DNA of 64,000 nt from MADRE3 sp963718195 (GTDB lineage Bacteria; Desulfobacterota; Desulfobulbia; Desulfobulbales; Desulfocapsaceae), in contig CAVQYQ010000006.1 in NCBI GenBank assembly GCA_963718195.1, forward strand, positions 744,001-808,000, read 5' to 3'. The translations under genes and the position numbers were made by a program. Below the pieces are notes generated by a model that searched no databases, was not told the DNA's origin, and saw only the letters and a program-made list of their open reading frames with translations. Of the stretch, positions 8,987 through 18,103 are shown in pieces (within the stretch, counting starts at the first letter, position 1; each line of letters starts with the position of its first letter).

Positions 8987-9214
8987 GCTTTGTACCTCAC
9001 TATTGATAGATAATCTTTGATAGTCTGCTTCCTTGAAGCAGAAGCTACATAAATTGAATCCGCTATGCAAGAAGGTAATTCAATCCTTTGTTACCGCAGT
9101 AATAAAATATCGAGCGATATTCGATCTTATGACTATATTTTCAACCTGATAATGAAGGCAATATCGAAAAGAGGATGTGCAGCGGATAACCGGGAATAAG
9201 ACAGAGGAGTGAAC

Positions 9215-10192
9215 ATGACAAAAGCAATACGCATACACAAGACAGGTGGTCCTGAAGTTCTTTCGTGGGAAGATGACAATCCGGGAAATCCTGGTCCGGG
9301 TGAGGTGAGGATTCACCAGGAGGCTGTCGGCCTGAATTATATAGATGTGTATCATCGCAGCGGACTCTATCCAGTCCCGTCGCTCCCCGTGATTCCAGGC
9401 CTGGAGGGTGCTGGAACAGTGGATGCTGTTGGTGATGGAGTTGCCGATTTTGCCAAAGGGGACAGGGTCGCTTACGCAGGCGTTCCGATTGGTGCCTATG
9501 CAGAGGTTCGATGCATTCCCGCCCACCGGCTGGTGAAGTTGCCGGATGGCATATCAACCAGGCAGGCGGCGGCAATGATGCTCCAGGGCATGACGGTGAG
9601 ATACTTGTTGAAGGGATGTTATGATGTGCAGCCTGGTACAACCCTTTTGGTGCATGCTGCTTCCGGTGGTGTTGGTTCCATTATGTGCCAGTGGGCGAAA
9701 CATATCGGCGCGATAACGATAGGGACCGTCGGCAGCCTGGCAAAAGCTGATCTGGCACGAGCAAATGGCTGTACCCACACAATTCTCTACCAGGAAGAAG
9801 ATTTTGAAGAGGAAGTGAAAAAGCTTACCCGCGGGCAGGGTGTTGATGTTGTTTACGATTCGGTGGGTAAGACTACCTTTATGAAATCGCTGAACTGTCT
9901 GCGGCCAATGGGATCAATGGTGAGTTTTGGCCAGTCATCGGGGCCGGTTGAGCCGTTTGATCTCAGTCTGCTTGCAGCCAGGGGATCGCTCTTTCTTACC
10001 AGGCCAAGCCTGATGAACTATACTGCAGAGCGTACAGCGCTCCTGGTCCATGCCCAGGACCTGTTCGAAGTGATCGTTTCCGGTGCGGTGAAGATAAATA
10101 TCTACAAGGAGTATCAGCTCAAGGATGCAGTTCAGGCCCACACGGACCTGGAAAGCAGGATTACCAGCGGCAGTTCAGTATTGCTCACGTAG
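9215..10192 (+). CDS. NADPH:quinone oxidoreductase (zeta-crystallin/Qor family)
   Basis: A 325-residue medium-chain dehydrogenase/reductase that lacks the zinc ligands of alcohol dehydrogenases. Features: substrate-domain motif EAVGLNYIDVYHRSGLYP near residue 42, and the Rossmann nucleotide-binding stretch VHAASGGVGSIMCQWAK near residue 147, as in one-electron quinone reductases. The ATG at 9215 has a GAGGAG box six bases upstream; a GTG at 9209 lies inside that box and is unlikely. Divergent from the flavin reductase gene. Confidence 0.92.
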   Translation: MTKAIRIHKTGGPEVLSWEDDNPGNPGPGEVRIHQEAVGLNYIDVYHRSGLYPVPSLPVIPGLEGAGTVDAVGDGVADFAKGDRVAYAGVPIGAYAEVRCIPAHRLVKLPDGISTRQAAAMMLQGMTVRYLLKGCYDVQPGTTLLVHAASGGVGSIMCQWAKHIGAITIGTVGSLAKADLARANGCTHTILYQEEDFEEEVKKLTRGQGVDVVYDSVGKTTFMKSLNCLRPMGSMVSFGQSSGPVEPFDLSLLAARGSLFLTRPSLMNYTAERTALLVHAQDLFEVIVSGAVKINIYKEYQLKDAVQAHTDLESRITSGSSVLLT

Positions 10193-10344
10193 ATATCGCC
10201 ATTGCGGCGACTAATAACAGGGTAAGTGGTTGTTATTATTCCGGTACCACATTGTGTCTCTCTGATAAAACGATTGAAATTTTTATGTTTTTAACGTAAA
10301 TAACCAGTGAAAAGGGAACATTCACTACTTCAATGGGAGCTGCA

Positions 10345-11394
10345 ATGAGATCGATCCGATGTTTGTGTCTGAGTGCTGTTATGTTGATACTATCCTCTGT
10401 TGTTACAACGTCTGTCATCGCCAAGGATGATCCCCTCGCCAAGTGGAAACCTGACTTTGACCCGACTGGAGCTGCGTATACGTATCTGCTCTCCTGTGTC
10501 GGTCACCCGGCTATCGAGGGTGTTACCGTCGGATACCGGATCCGTGACCGGATATGGAAAGAATCAGGTGGACAGCTTTATGTTGACTTTCGACCGCTGA
10601 GTCAGCTCGGCGGTGAGAAAGATGTGATCAACAAATTGAAAGTTGGAGCCATCCATGGCATGCTCAGCTCTTCAGTCGCTGCGGCAAACATAGCACCCGT
10701 GCTCGGAGTGGTGAATTTACCATTCCTTATTGATGGTTTTGATAAGCTGGATCGATTCAGAGACACCCCAGAGCTCTGGGAGCCATTCCAGAATGCAGCA
10801 ATGTCAAGGGGCTTGAGAGTCGTTGACTTTACCGGTTACGGCAGTTACGGCTGGGCGACAACCACGCCGGTTAACAACCTGGAAGATGCGAAGGCGGTTA
10901 ATTTTCGTATCGCCCAGGCACCAGTTAATATTGATGCCTATAAAGCATGGAAGCTCAAGTTCTCAGTCCTGCCCTGGCCGGATGTCCCGCAGGCCCTGCA
11001 GACGGGGGTGATCAATGGATTGGATCATACTCCTATCGTCTGCAATATTTCCCGGAAATTTACTGTTGCCAAATATTACACCGAGATCAATTATGCACAG
11101 GGCCTCTATATTCATATAATGAATGATAAGTGGCTGAAAAAGCTACCAGCTGACCTGCAGCAGACCCTGTTGAAGGTAATCCGGGAGGAGAGTGCGGCGG
11201 CACGAAAGTTGACACAGAAACAGCAGGTTGAGCAGATCGCAGCTGCAAAAGCAGACGGGGTTACGTTTATCTCATTGAGTGACAACGATAAAAAGGCCAT
11301 GGTCACTGCTTCGGAGTCACTTTATACGACCTGGGGCGAGAAGATTGGTAAACCGTATCTCGACAAGGTCCGGGCTGCTTTTCCCCAGAAATGA
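10345..11394 (+). CDS. TRAP transporter solute-binding protein, DctP family (orphan)
   Basis: A 349-residue periplasmic binding protein with a Sec signal peptide (to about residue 25, VIA). The DctP/SBP_bac_7 fold is indicated by SQLGGEKDVINKLKVGAIHG, the VNLPFLIDGF segment, and the carboxylate-binding arginine in NFRIAQAPVN; PQALQTGVINGLDH is the conserved late motif. The ATG at 10345 follows a GGGAG box. TRAP importers need DctQ and DctM membrane subunits, but neither is encoded next to it, so the partner must lie elsewhere or the unit is a remnant. The ligand is unknown, probably an organic acid. Confidence 0.9.
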   Translation: MRSIRCLCLSAVMLILSSVVTTSVIAKDDPLAKWKPDFDPTGAAYTYLLSCVGHPAIEGVTVGYRIRDRIWKESGGQLYVDFRPLSQLGGEKDVINKLKVGAIHGMLSSSVAAANIAPVLGVVNLPFLIDGFDKLDRFRDTPELWEPFQNAAMSRGLRVVDFTGYGSYGWATTTPVNNLEDAKAVNFRIAQAPVNIDAYKAWKLKFSVLPWPDVPQALQTGVINGLDHTPIVCNISRKFTVAKYYTEINYAQGLYIHIMNDKWLKKLPADLQQTLLKVIREESAAARKLTQKQQVEQIAAAKADGVTFISLSDNDKKAMVTASESLYTTWGEKIGKPYLDKVRAAFPQK

Positions 11395-11863
11395 GTTAAC
11401 ATTTTTATCCCTGCCTCATTTCCTCTGGTACAGCGAGGAAACTGACCTGGTTGTGGCCGGGGTTGGATTACTGCAACCTGCTGGCTGGCTTCCCGCTGAT
11501 TAAATGGGCTGATCGTTCACCATGAACCGGCATCCTGATGCTGGTTGTGCGTAACAAGTGATCGATCAGCTGATGCCTCGATACCCATAATCATGAAGCC
11601 ACATCACAGAAAGATAACCGGATTCCGCTTCGGACTGGTCTGTCTGGTTGGTTGGCTGATGATTGTCAGCCTCTATCCCACTTAACTAAAAAACCGGATG
11701 ATTTTCCGAGAGCTTTACCAAAACCTTTATTTTCATCAACCTCCTGTTTTATATGTATACTGCTCATTGGAGATAGTAATACAGAATTAGGGTGAAGAAT
11801 TATTGTTTACCGCCCAAAGACAACAATATGCTTTAAAATGCATTCAATACAGGATGTGAGGCC
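11395..11863. other. Non-coding or degraded stretch after the orphan TRAP gene
   Basis: Almost 470 bases without a supported gene. The only small frame worth noting is at 11593-11685 (+), 30 residues with a hydrophobic segment (FGLVCLVGWLMIVSLY) but no ribosome binding site. The position is where TRAP membrane-subunit genes would be expected, so it might be the scar of a lost dctQM, though I cannot align it to either. Confidence 0.3.
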
Positions 11864-13264
11864 ATGACTGCCATCCAGAGATCCGCCCTTGCCGTGTCGA
11901 TGATTAGCTCGTTCATCATGCCATTCATGATATCTTCTGTTAATGTCGCGCTTCCGGCTATCCAGGATTCGTTTCTGGAGCAGGGGATAAATGCTGTACT
12001 GCTGAGCTGGATTGCCACCTCATATCTGCTGGCTGCCGGCGTCTCACTGGTGCCGATGGGACGGCTCGCCGACATAAAGGGGAGAAAAAGAATACTGGCT
12101 CTTGGGTTTGGACTGTTTGCTCTGAGTTCACTCTGTTGTTTTTTGTCACCAAACGTCTACTCGCTTCTCCTGTTCAGAGGCGCGCAGGGACTTGGGGGCG
12201 GGATGATTTTCGGTACCGGCATGGCTATCCTGACATCTGTGTTTCCTCCCCAAAACAGGGGGCGCGTACTTGGAATGGCAGTCTCGGCTGTTTATGTGGG
12301 ACTCTCCACAGGTCCGTTTGCTGGTGGCCTGCTGACCCATTATTTCGGCTGGCGATCACTTTTTCTGGTCGTTTTTATCTTTGGGCTGATCCCGCTGCTG
12401 GTGCTGATTGTCTTTCTCAAGGGAGAGTGGGCAGATGCGGCTGGCGAACAGTACGATATCACCGGGGCGGTGATCTATGTCCCATCACTGGTTGGTATTA
12501 TTTATGGCTTTTCGATCTTGCCGCAAATGACTGGCGTTGTCTTGCTCCTGGGGGGCAGTGTCGGCCTGACAGCCTTCGTGGTGAGACAGAAAAGCCTGGA
12601 AGAACCACTGCTCCAGGTTAATCTGTACATAAAAAACCGGCCTTTTGCCATGTCCAATCTGGCTGCGCTCATTCATTACAGTGCAACCTTTGGACTGATG
12701 TTTCTACTCAGCCTTTACCTTCAATATATTCATGGACTGGACAGCAGGGGGGCGGGGATTGTCCTTATTGCTCAACCGATCATGATGGCTCTGTTTTCGC
12801 CACTTGCCGGTCGGCTGTCCGACAGGGTTGAACCCCGTATCATCTCTTCCATTGGTATGGCCATAACCGCGGCGGGGCTGCTCTATCTTTCCTTTATCGG
12901 GAGTGAAACAGGTTTGGCGGCGATTGTTATTGTCCTCTTGATCCTTGGTTTTGGATTTGCTCTGTTCTCGTCGCCAAATATGAATGCGATCATGGGGTCG
13001 GTGGAACGGAGATATCTGGGGATTGCTTCGGGCTCCGCCGGAACCATGCGGGTGCTGGGCCAGATGTTTTCAATGGGGATTGCCACGCTGATATTGTCGA
13101 TTTTTGTGGGTGGACGTGCCATTACCGAGGAGATCTTTCCACATCTGCTGCTGAGTATCCGCTGGACGTTTGTTGTTTTTACGTTGCTCTGTATAGTAGG
13201 AATTTTTGCGTCGCTCTCGCGGGGTACGATACACAATGGACCGAGCAGTCCGGGGGACAGGTAA
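11864..13264 (+). CDS. MFS drug/proton antiporter, 14-TM EmrB/QacA type
   Basis: A 466-residue membrane protein with about 14 hydrophobic helices. The DHA2 signatures are present: SVNVALPAIQ in the first helix, the MFS motif A loop LADIKGRKR near residue 68, and the antiporter motif C-like VYVGLSTGPFAGGLLTHYFGWRSLF near 145. Such proteins export toxic organic compounds in exchange for protons. The gene stands alone, with no emrA-type fusion protein or regulator beside it. The ribosome binding site is weak (GAGG only two bases before the ATG). Confidence 0.92.
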   Translation: MTAIQRSALAVSMISSFIMPFMISSVNVALPAIQDSFLEQGINAVLLSWIATSYLLAAGVSLVPMGRLADIKGRKRILALGFGLFALSSLCCFLSPNVYSLLLFRGAQGLGGGMIFGTGMAILTSVFPPQNRGRVLGMAVSAVYVGLSTGPFAGGLLTHYFGWRSLFLVVFIFGLIPLLVLIVFLKGEWADAAGEQYDITGAVIYVPSLVGIIYGFSILPQMTGVVLLLGGSVGLTAFVVRQKSLEEPLLQVNLYIKNRPFAMSNLAALIHYSATFGLMFLLSLYLQYIHGLDSRGAGIVLIAQPIMMALFSPLAGRLSDRVEPRIISSIGMAITAAGLLYLSFIGSETGLAAIVIVLLILGFGFALFSSPNMNAIMGSVERRYLGIASGSAGTMRVLGQMFSMGIATLILSIFVGGRAITEEIFPHLLLSIRWTFVVFTLLCIVGIFASLSRGTIHNGPSSPGDR

Positions 13265-13368
13265 AAAAAGAATTGCCTGAATTCCGAATTTAGACTATAA
13301 CGACCTGCTTTCATATATACCAGTCAGCCTGTGTGAAATCAGCCTGACTCCTCAGTTCATACGGCTGT

Positions 13369-13400
13369 TCGGGTTCCCTCACCCCGGTCAAGAAAAAGGA
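13369..13400 (+). promoter_or_regulatory. preQ1-I riboswitch candidate overlapping the yhhQ ribosome binding site
   Basis: The 38 bases before yhhQ fold like the smallest known riboswitch class. P1 is UCGGG (13369-13373) with CCCGG (13383-13387). The loop is UUCCCUCAC, its last C (13382) standing where the preQ1-pairing cytosine is in the Thermoanaerobacter aptamer. An A-rich tail UCAAGAAAAAGGA ends in GGA (13398-13400), which can pair with UCC in the loop to close the P2 pseudoknot. That GGA is the core of the AAGGA ribosome binding site six bases before the ATG, so ligand binding should block translation. The downstream gene is a known class of target. Motif and gene context are both seen directly; ligand specificity is inferred. 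Confidence 0.8.
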
Positions 13401-13406
13401 TATCCC

Positions 13407-14054
13407 ATGCGTTTTTTAACCACTGCGCAATCGACGCGCGCCCTGATTATTCTCATCACATTCCATATTGTTATCATCGGCGCCAGCAACTACCTGGTCC
13501 AGATTCCCTTTCAGTTATTTGGCACCTATACGACATGGGGAACCTTCAGCTTTCCGCTGGTCTACCTGGCCACTGATCTGACCGTGAGAGTTTTTGGCTC
13601 TGCCAGAGCCCGTAAAATCATTTTCTGCTCAATGATACCGGCCCTGCTGCTCTCCTACATCATCTCGATTCTGTTTTTTGAAGGAAAATTTCAGGGTATT
13701 GGCGGTTTCTCTACGCTGAATATCTTTGTTTTCCGGATCGCCATGGCCAGTTTTACTGCCTACGCGATCGGCCAGCTTCTTGATATCAGCGTTTTTTCAT
13801 ATCTGAGACGGAACCAGAAATGGTGGGTCGCTCCATCGCTGTCAACCACCATTGGTAACCTGGTCGATACAATGCTGTTCTATTTCCTGGCCTTTTACCT
13901 GAGTCCGGATCCGTTCATGGCGGCTCACTGGCCGGAAATAGCCGTGGTTGACTACTTGTTCAAACTGTTCGTCAGCATTGTCCTGTTTCTTCCTGTCTAT
14001 GGAATCGTTCTCAAACTGTTGACAGACACATTTCTGCTGAGAGAACAGGATTAA
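13407..14054 (+). CDS. yhhQ: Queuosine precursor transporter YhhQ
   Basis: A 215-residue inner-membrane protein with about six helices and the VUT_1 family hallmarks: PLVYLATDLTVRVFG near residue 50 and the PSLSTTIGNLVDTMLFYFLAF segment near residue 148. YhhQ takes up 7-cyano-7-deazaguanine and its aminomethyl form for synthesis of the tRNA base queuosine. The preQ1-type riboswitch candidate fused to its ribosome binding site supports both function and feedback control. A MITE begins six bases after the stop. Confidence 0.93.
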   Translation: MRFLTTAQSTRALIILITFHIVIIGASNYLVQIPFQLFGTYTTWGTFSFPLVYLATDLTVRVFGSARARKIIFCSMIPALLLSYIISILFFEGKFQGIGGFSTLNIFVFRIAMASFTAYAIGQLLDISVFSYLRRNQKWWVAPSLSTTIGNLVDTMLFYFLAFYLSPDPFMAAHWPEIAVVDYLFKLFVSIVLFLPVYGIVLKLLTDTFLLREQD

Positions 14055-14059
14055 TTGCC

Positions 14060-14200
14060 GAGCCACTTGCAAAACGCCCTTTTCGCTCAACCGCTCCGTT
14101 ATGCTTAAACGTTTATCATTGTAATATCAATTATATACCTGCGGTAAAAATTTTCCACATGGTTTGACGTTGAACGAAAATCATCATTTGCAAAAGGCTC
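14060..14200 (+). mobile_element. MITE copy 1 (141 bp, imperfect terminal inverted repeats)
   Basis: A short non-coding element with about 32-bp imperfect inverted ends: the left end begins GAGCCACTTGCAAAACG and the right end, read inward, begins GAGCCTTTTGCAAATG; both continue into TTTTCG-TCAAC. A second copy in the opposite orientation lies at 17723-17864, roughly 85% identical by eye. It holds no gene. No perfect target duplication is visible at this copy. The parent transposase is not in the window. Confidence 0.8.
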
Positions 14201-14205
14201 TAACG

Positions 14206-15330
14206 TTAAAATATCATACCCCGTGCACTCACCGGCCATATGGATTCCACATGTCCGTCGCGCACTCCAATGTACCAGTCGTGCAGGTTGACGGTTGGGT
14301 CACAATGTCCGGGGATAAGGTATACTTTCTCTCCAAGAGAGAGTGAGCACGCTTTATCCTCAAGTATTCCGTGCTCATCAGAGGGTGAGCGATAGAGGAT
14401 GGATGGCGTATTTTTCACGAGCGGTAACCCGGAGTCTATGCTGTGTGCTTTTAAGCCTGCGTCACAGACGGCGATCCCCCGGGAAGGAGTGCTCATGATA
14501 CTGGTCAGGATAAAAAGACTGTTCTCAAAACTGTCCAGCAGGGTTCCCTGTGCGGTATGAATCGAGCCGTAGTCAGCATCCATGAAGACATAAGAACCAC
14601 ATTGCATCTCGGTATAGACCCCACTTTCTGCCTCAAGCAGGTAACTGCCGGTTCCGGCTCCACTGACAACCGGGCAGTCAATTCCGGATCTGTCAAGGAG
14701 CATCAGGGTGTCTGTTACTTTTTCAAGGGATTGACGGATAGCATTCTTTCGATCACCAAACATCTTAATGTGCTGCGCTTTTCCATGGTAGACCTGAAGT
14801 CCCTGGAATTTCAGGTTTGGGGATTGATGAATTGCACGAACCATATCGAGCGCCGGTTTTCCCGGTTGAACGCCACAGCGGCCTCCTCCTATGTCAATTT
14901 CGACATAGACGTTAAGTTCTGTCAGGAATTGACGGGCCGCCATGCTGAGATCTCGAATGTTTTCGTAGTTGTCGACACAGACGCCTATGGTTGCTTGACT
15001 GGAAAGATTGACAAGACGGGAGATTTTCTTTCTGCCGACAATCTCGTTGGTTATGAAGACATCCGAAATTCCACCCGAAACAAAAATTTCAGCTTCACTG
15101 ACTTTCTGGCAGCATACCCCCACTGCGCCCTGCTCAACCTGCAGAACTGCCAGGTCAATTGATTTGTGTGTTTTGGCATGCGGCCGGAGGCCGATCTTCT
15201 GTTGGTCGCAATAGCGTGCCATTTTTCCGATATTTCGTTCAAGTGTATCCAGTTCAATAACAAGAGCAGGCGTGTCAATTTCTGCAATCGGCATACCTGG
15301 CTCTGCCGGTATATTGGTTGTATTCATCAT
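14206..15330 (-). CDS. D-threonine aldolase / D-serine dehydratase-like PLP enzyme (fold type III)
   Basis: A 374-residue enzyme with the alanine-racemase-like N-terminal barrel: PLP lysine in RPHAKTHK near residue 53, substrate and phosphate motifs EIDIGGGRCGV near 148 and SGAGTGSY near 230. The C-terminal domain has the GHCDPTVNLHD zinc-site motif (His and Cys) of D-threonine aldolase, D-serine dehydratase and D-threo-3-hydroxyaspartate dehydratase. The exact substrate is uncertain. GAGG lies before a double ATG (15330/15327). Not in an operon; the MITE lies just beyond its 3' end. Confidence 0.9.
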   Translation of the reverse strand: MMNTTNIPAEPGMPIAEIDTPALVIELDTLERNIGKMARYCDQQKIGLRPHAKTHKSIDLAVLQVEQGAVGVCCQKVSEAEIFVSGGISDVFITNEIVGRKKISRLVNLSSQATIGVCVDNYENIRDLSMAARQFLTELNVYVEIDIGGGRCGVQPGKPALDMVRAIHQSPNLKFQGLQVYHGKAQHIKMFGDRKNAIRQSLEKVTDTLMLLDRSGIDCPVVSGAGTGSYLLEAESGVYTEMQCGSYVFMDADYGSIHTAQGTLLDSFENSLFILTSIMSTPSRGIAVCDAGLKAHSIDSGLPLVKNTPSILYRSPSDEHGILEDKACSLSLGEKVYLIPGHCDPTVNLHDWYIGVRDGHVESIWPVSARGMIF

Positions 15331-15602
15331 GGTATCCTCAACCTGCTCTTTATGATTTATGAAGGAGTGTCAGCGGGCTGTATTCCAAATCAATGTAGAC
15401 CATATTGAACGGTAATTCCAGCTCTTGTAAAACCATGAATAGGAGATGGTTGAAAGGCAAAATTAGCTGGGGTTTACAGGAGGGCCTTGCGGGCTCGATA
15501 GCATAGTTATTCATCCATTACATTTGTGCAATAATAGTGGATAATGCAAATCGCAGTGATTACCTTTGACGCGTCAATAAAATTTAACAGGAGGTTAATG
15601 AT

Positions 15603-16463
15603 ATGAGAATTCTTCTCTATCTCGCAACAAACCTGGCAATTCTTGTGCTGTTGGGATTTGTCATGAGTATCCTTGGCTTGGATACCGCATCAACTTCGGG
15701 ATTGTTGGTCATGGCTGCCTTGTTTGGTATGGGTGGTTCGTTTATCTCCCTGGCCATGTCAAAATGGATTGCCAAAAAATCCACGGGTGCTCAGGTCATC
15801 GATCAGCCATCCAACCAGACTGAAGAGTGGCTTTTGAGCACAGTGCGCCGTCAGGCCGAAATGGCTGGAATCGGTATGCCTGAAGTGGCTGTCTATAATG
15901 CACCGGATATGAATGCCTTTGCCACCGGGATGAAACGCGATGATGCGCTGGTTGCGGTCAGCACCGGACTACTCCAGAACATGGAAAGAGACGAGGTCGA
16001 GGGTGTTCTTGCCCACGAAATCAGTCATGTGGCCAACGGCGATATGGTGACCCTGACCTTGATCCAGGGTGTTTTGAACACCTTTGTCATCTTTCTTTCC
16101 CGCATGGTTGCAGGGGTTATCAATAACGTTCTCAGTCAGGATAGGGAAGGTGGTGGCCTCGGATTTATGGGCTACATCGCGGTCACCATTTTTCTCGAAC
16201 TGGTGTTGGGATTCTTCGCCTCCATGATCGTCATGTGGTTTTCCAGGAAACGAGAATTTCGGGCAGACAGCGGTGCGGCGCATCTTGCTGGAAAACAGAA
16301 AATGATCAACGCCTTGAAACGTCTGCAGGCTCGCCACGAACCATCTCAATTGCCCGATCAGGTCTCTGCTTTCGGGATCAAGGCAAAAGAAGGCGGACTC
16401 GCATCCCTGTTCAGGAGTCATCCACCTCTGGAAGAGCGAATTGCCGCATTGCAGAACAGCTGA
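15603..16463 (+). CDS. htpX: Membrane zinc metalloprotease HtpX
   Basis: A 286-residue M48B protease that degrades damaged membrane proteins. Two N-terminal helices (residues 5-25 and 36-58) precede the catalytic AHEISH motif (His138, Glu139, His142); the third zinc ligand is the glutamate in KREFRADSGAA near residue 218. Two more helices lie around residues 155-210. Length and layout are normal for HtpX. A strong AGGAGG box precedes the ATG, and an intrinsic terminator follows. Confidence 0.96.
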   Translation: MRILLYLATNLAILVLLGFVMSILGLDTASTSGLLVMAALFGMGGSFISLAMSKWIAKKSTGAQVIDQPSNQTEEWLLSTVRRQAEMAGIGMPEVAVYNAPDMNAFATGMKRDDALVAVSTGLLQNMERDEVEGVLAHEISHVANGDMVTLTLIQGVLNTFVIFLSRMVAGVINNVLSQDREGGGLGFMGYIAVTIFLELVLGFFASMIVMWFSRKREFRADSGAAHLAGKQKMINALKRLQARHEPSQLPDQVSAFGIKAKEGGLASLFRSHPPLEERIAALQNS

Positions 16464-16481
16464 CAACGCTGAAAACAGACA

Positions 16482-16516
16482 GGGGTGGATGAAAAAACTC
16501 CACCCCCCCGTTTATT
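16482..16516 (+). terminator. Intrinsic terminator after htpX
   Basis: An 8-bp stem GGGGTGGA / TCCACCCC with a nine-base A-rich loop, followed by cccGTTTATT. It lies 18 bases after the htpX stop and ends 44 bases before the 3' end of the convergent CNNM gene. Confidence 0.7.
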
Positions 16517-16560
16517 ACTCATTCAGGTGTTGCGTCTTAAGACCAGGATCCTGTTCCCTG

Positions 16561-17676
16561 TCAGACGTCTTCTGTCGGAGGATCCTCGACGCGATGCTGG
16601 TCTGGTGATGGAGTTTTTCTTTTCAAGGGTTCCTCAGGCGTGATCAGGCCGGTACGTTGAGCTCGGATTTTCCACTGCTTTCTGGCACTTTCCTGCATAT
16701 CCTCGATGGTGTCGACTTCATCAACAATTTCCAGCCCAAGAAGTGTCTCAATAAAGTCCTCCATGGTAACAATCCCTTCAGTACCGCCATATTCATCGAC
16801 GACGAGGGCGATGTGAACCGATTTGCTCATCATCTGCTCAAACATGGTGTGCAGTGTTACATCTCCAACCATGACGACGATAGGCCGACAGATATCAGCA
16901 AGTGCTTTTTCCGGATTATCCTGCGCGGTTTGTAAAATATCACTTTTCAGGACGAAGCCTTTGATATCATCAAGGTTTTCACCATATACCGGTATCCGGG
17001 AAAATTGAAATGAGGGGTGAGCGACTATTGTGTCAGCTACGGTCTGGTTTTCAGGGAGGGCAAATACCACGGTACGCGGGGTCATGATGTCCCTGGTCCT
17101 GATATCACGAAGGTAGAAAAGGTTCTGGAGGACCCGGGATTCATACCGATGAAACACCCCTTCTTTTGCCCTGAGTTCTGCAAGGGCGATGAATTCATCA
17201 CGATAAACCTGTTTTTTCGGTGTTTTCCCGGTCATCAGGCCGGTCAGCGCCTCTGCCATCTTGACAAGTGGCCACATTGACAGGGTGGTAATGTGGAGCA
17301 GTTTCACCACGAGTGGCGTTAACTGTCGCCAGTATGCGGCTCCAAGTGTCTTGGGGATGATTTCCGAGAGAACCAGGATCAGAAATGTGAGGATAGCAGA
17401 AATAACACCGATATAGGCATCTCCAAAGATGTACGCCGCCTGGGCTCCGGCACCTGCGGCGCCAACGGTATGGGCAATCGTGTTGAGGCTGAGAATTGCC
17501 GCCAGGGGTTGATCAATATTGACTTTGAATTTCTTTAGTTTTGCCCCGAGCTTGGGGTGATCCTGCTCCTGCTGAGCGACAAAAGATGGTGAAATGGACA
17601 GCAATACAGCCTCCATTATCGAGCAGATAAATGATACCCCCAGAGCCAGGCAGACATAAAAGATCAATAATCCCAT
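16561..17676 (-). CDS. CNNM/DUF21 and CBS-pair membrane protein (HlyC/CorC-like), short form
   Basis: A 371-residue protein: DUF21/CNNM transmembrane domain in residues 1-175 (about four helices), then a CBS pair (residues about 195-315) with TRDIMTPRTVVFALPENQTV and VDEYGGTEGIVTMEDFIETLLG. The family is linked to magnesium or cobalt efflux. Many homologues carry a C-terminal CorC_HlyC domain after the CBS pair; here the protein ends in about 55 residues of charged tail, so that domain is missing. Monocistronic, with MITE copy 2 directly upstream. Confidence 0.9.
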   Translation of the reverse strand: MGLLIFYVCLALGVSFICSIMEAVLLSISPSFVAQQEQDHPKLGAKLKKFKVNIDQPLAAILSLNTIAHTVGAAGAGAQAAYIFGDAYIGVISAILTFLILVLSEIIPKTLGAAYWRQLTPLVVKLLHITTLSMWPLVKMAEALTGLMTGKTPKKQVYRDEFIALAELRAKEGVFHRYESRVLQNLFYLRDIRTRDIMTPRTVVFALPENQTVADTIVAHPSFQFSRIPVYGENLDDIKGFVLKSDILQTAQDNPEKALADICRPIVVMVGDVTLHTMFEQMMSKSVHIALVVDEYGGTEGIVTMEDFIETLLGLEIVDEVDTIEDMQESARKQWKIRAQRTGLITPEEPLKRKTPSPDQHRVEDPPTEDV

Positions 17677-17722
17677 ATTTTTCCTTCAGTACTGTAGGTG
17701 AACAGTAAAATGGTTAAATAAT

Positions 17723-17864
17723 GAGCCTTTTGCAAAATGATGATTTTCGTTCAGCGTCAAGGCATGCGAAAAATTTTTACCGCAGGCATATAATTGATAT
17801 TCCGAGGATAAAAATATAAGCATAACGCAGAGGTTGAGCGAAAAGGGCGTTTTGCAAGTGGCTC
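17723..17864 (-). mobile_element. MITE copy 2 (142 bp, inverted relative to copy 1)
   Basis: The reverse complement matches the element at 14060-14200 along its whole length, with GAGCC ends on both sides. TAAT occurs immediately outside each end (17719-17722 and 17865-17868), a likely 4-bp target duplication. It lies in the 427-base gap between the CNNM gene and the hydroxypyruvate isomerase gene, where I see no other gene. Being upstream of the CNNM start (17676), it may affect that gene's promoter. Confidence 0.82.
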
Positions 17865-18103
17865 TAATCATTGGTATTAACATGTTAGTAATCCATTTAC
17901 CAAGTAATTTAAATCCAGCACATGCACCAATGGCAATGTTGTGCTATCCTGCAGCTGTGGATAATGAACCGCTTGTCAGCCAGGTGAGTGCCGTTGAGCC
18001 CTGATTTATATCTGCAGGCTTTGGCCGTTTACCAGGCTGAGCGCTTATTGTTGCAGGGCCCCATGGCCCTGCAGAATTCTCATTTTACAATGATACAGAA
18101 GCT

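Noticed and set aside
9080..9641. Two long minus-strand frames over the quinone oxidoreductase
   Set aside because: They are antisense shadows of a clear MDR-family gene and resemble nothing.
15331..15602. Sigma-32 type heat-shock promoter before htpX
   Set aside because: A TTGAAA is present but no matching CCCCAT-like box occurs at proper spacing.
17686..17883. Minus-strand frame of 65 codons upstream of the CNNM gene
   Set aside because: It is the translation of MITE copy 2; the same residues appear in a frame over copy 1.
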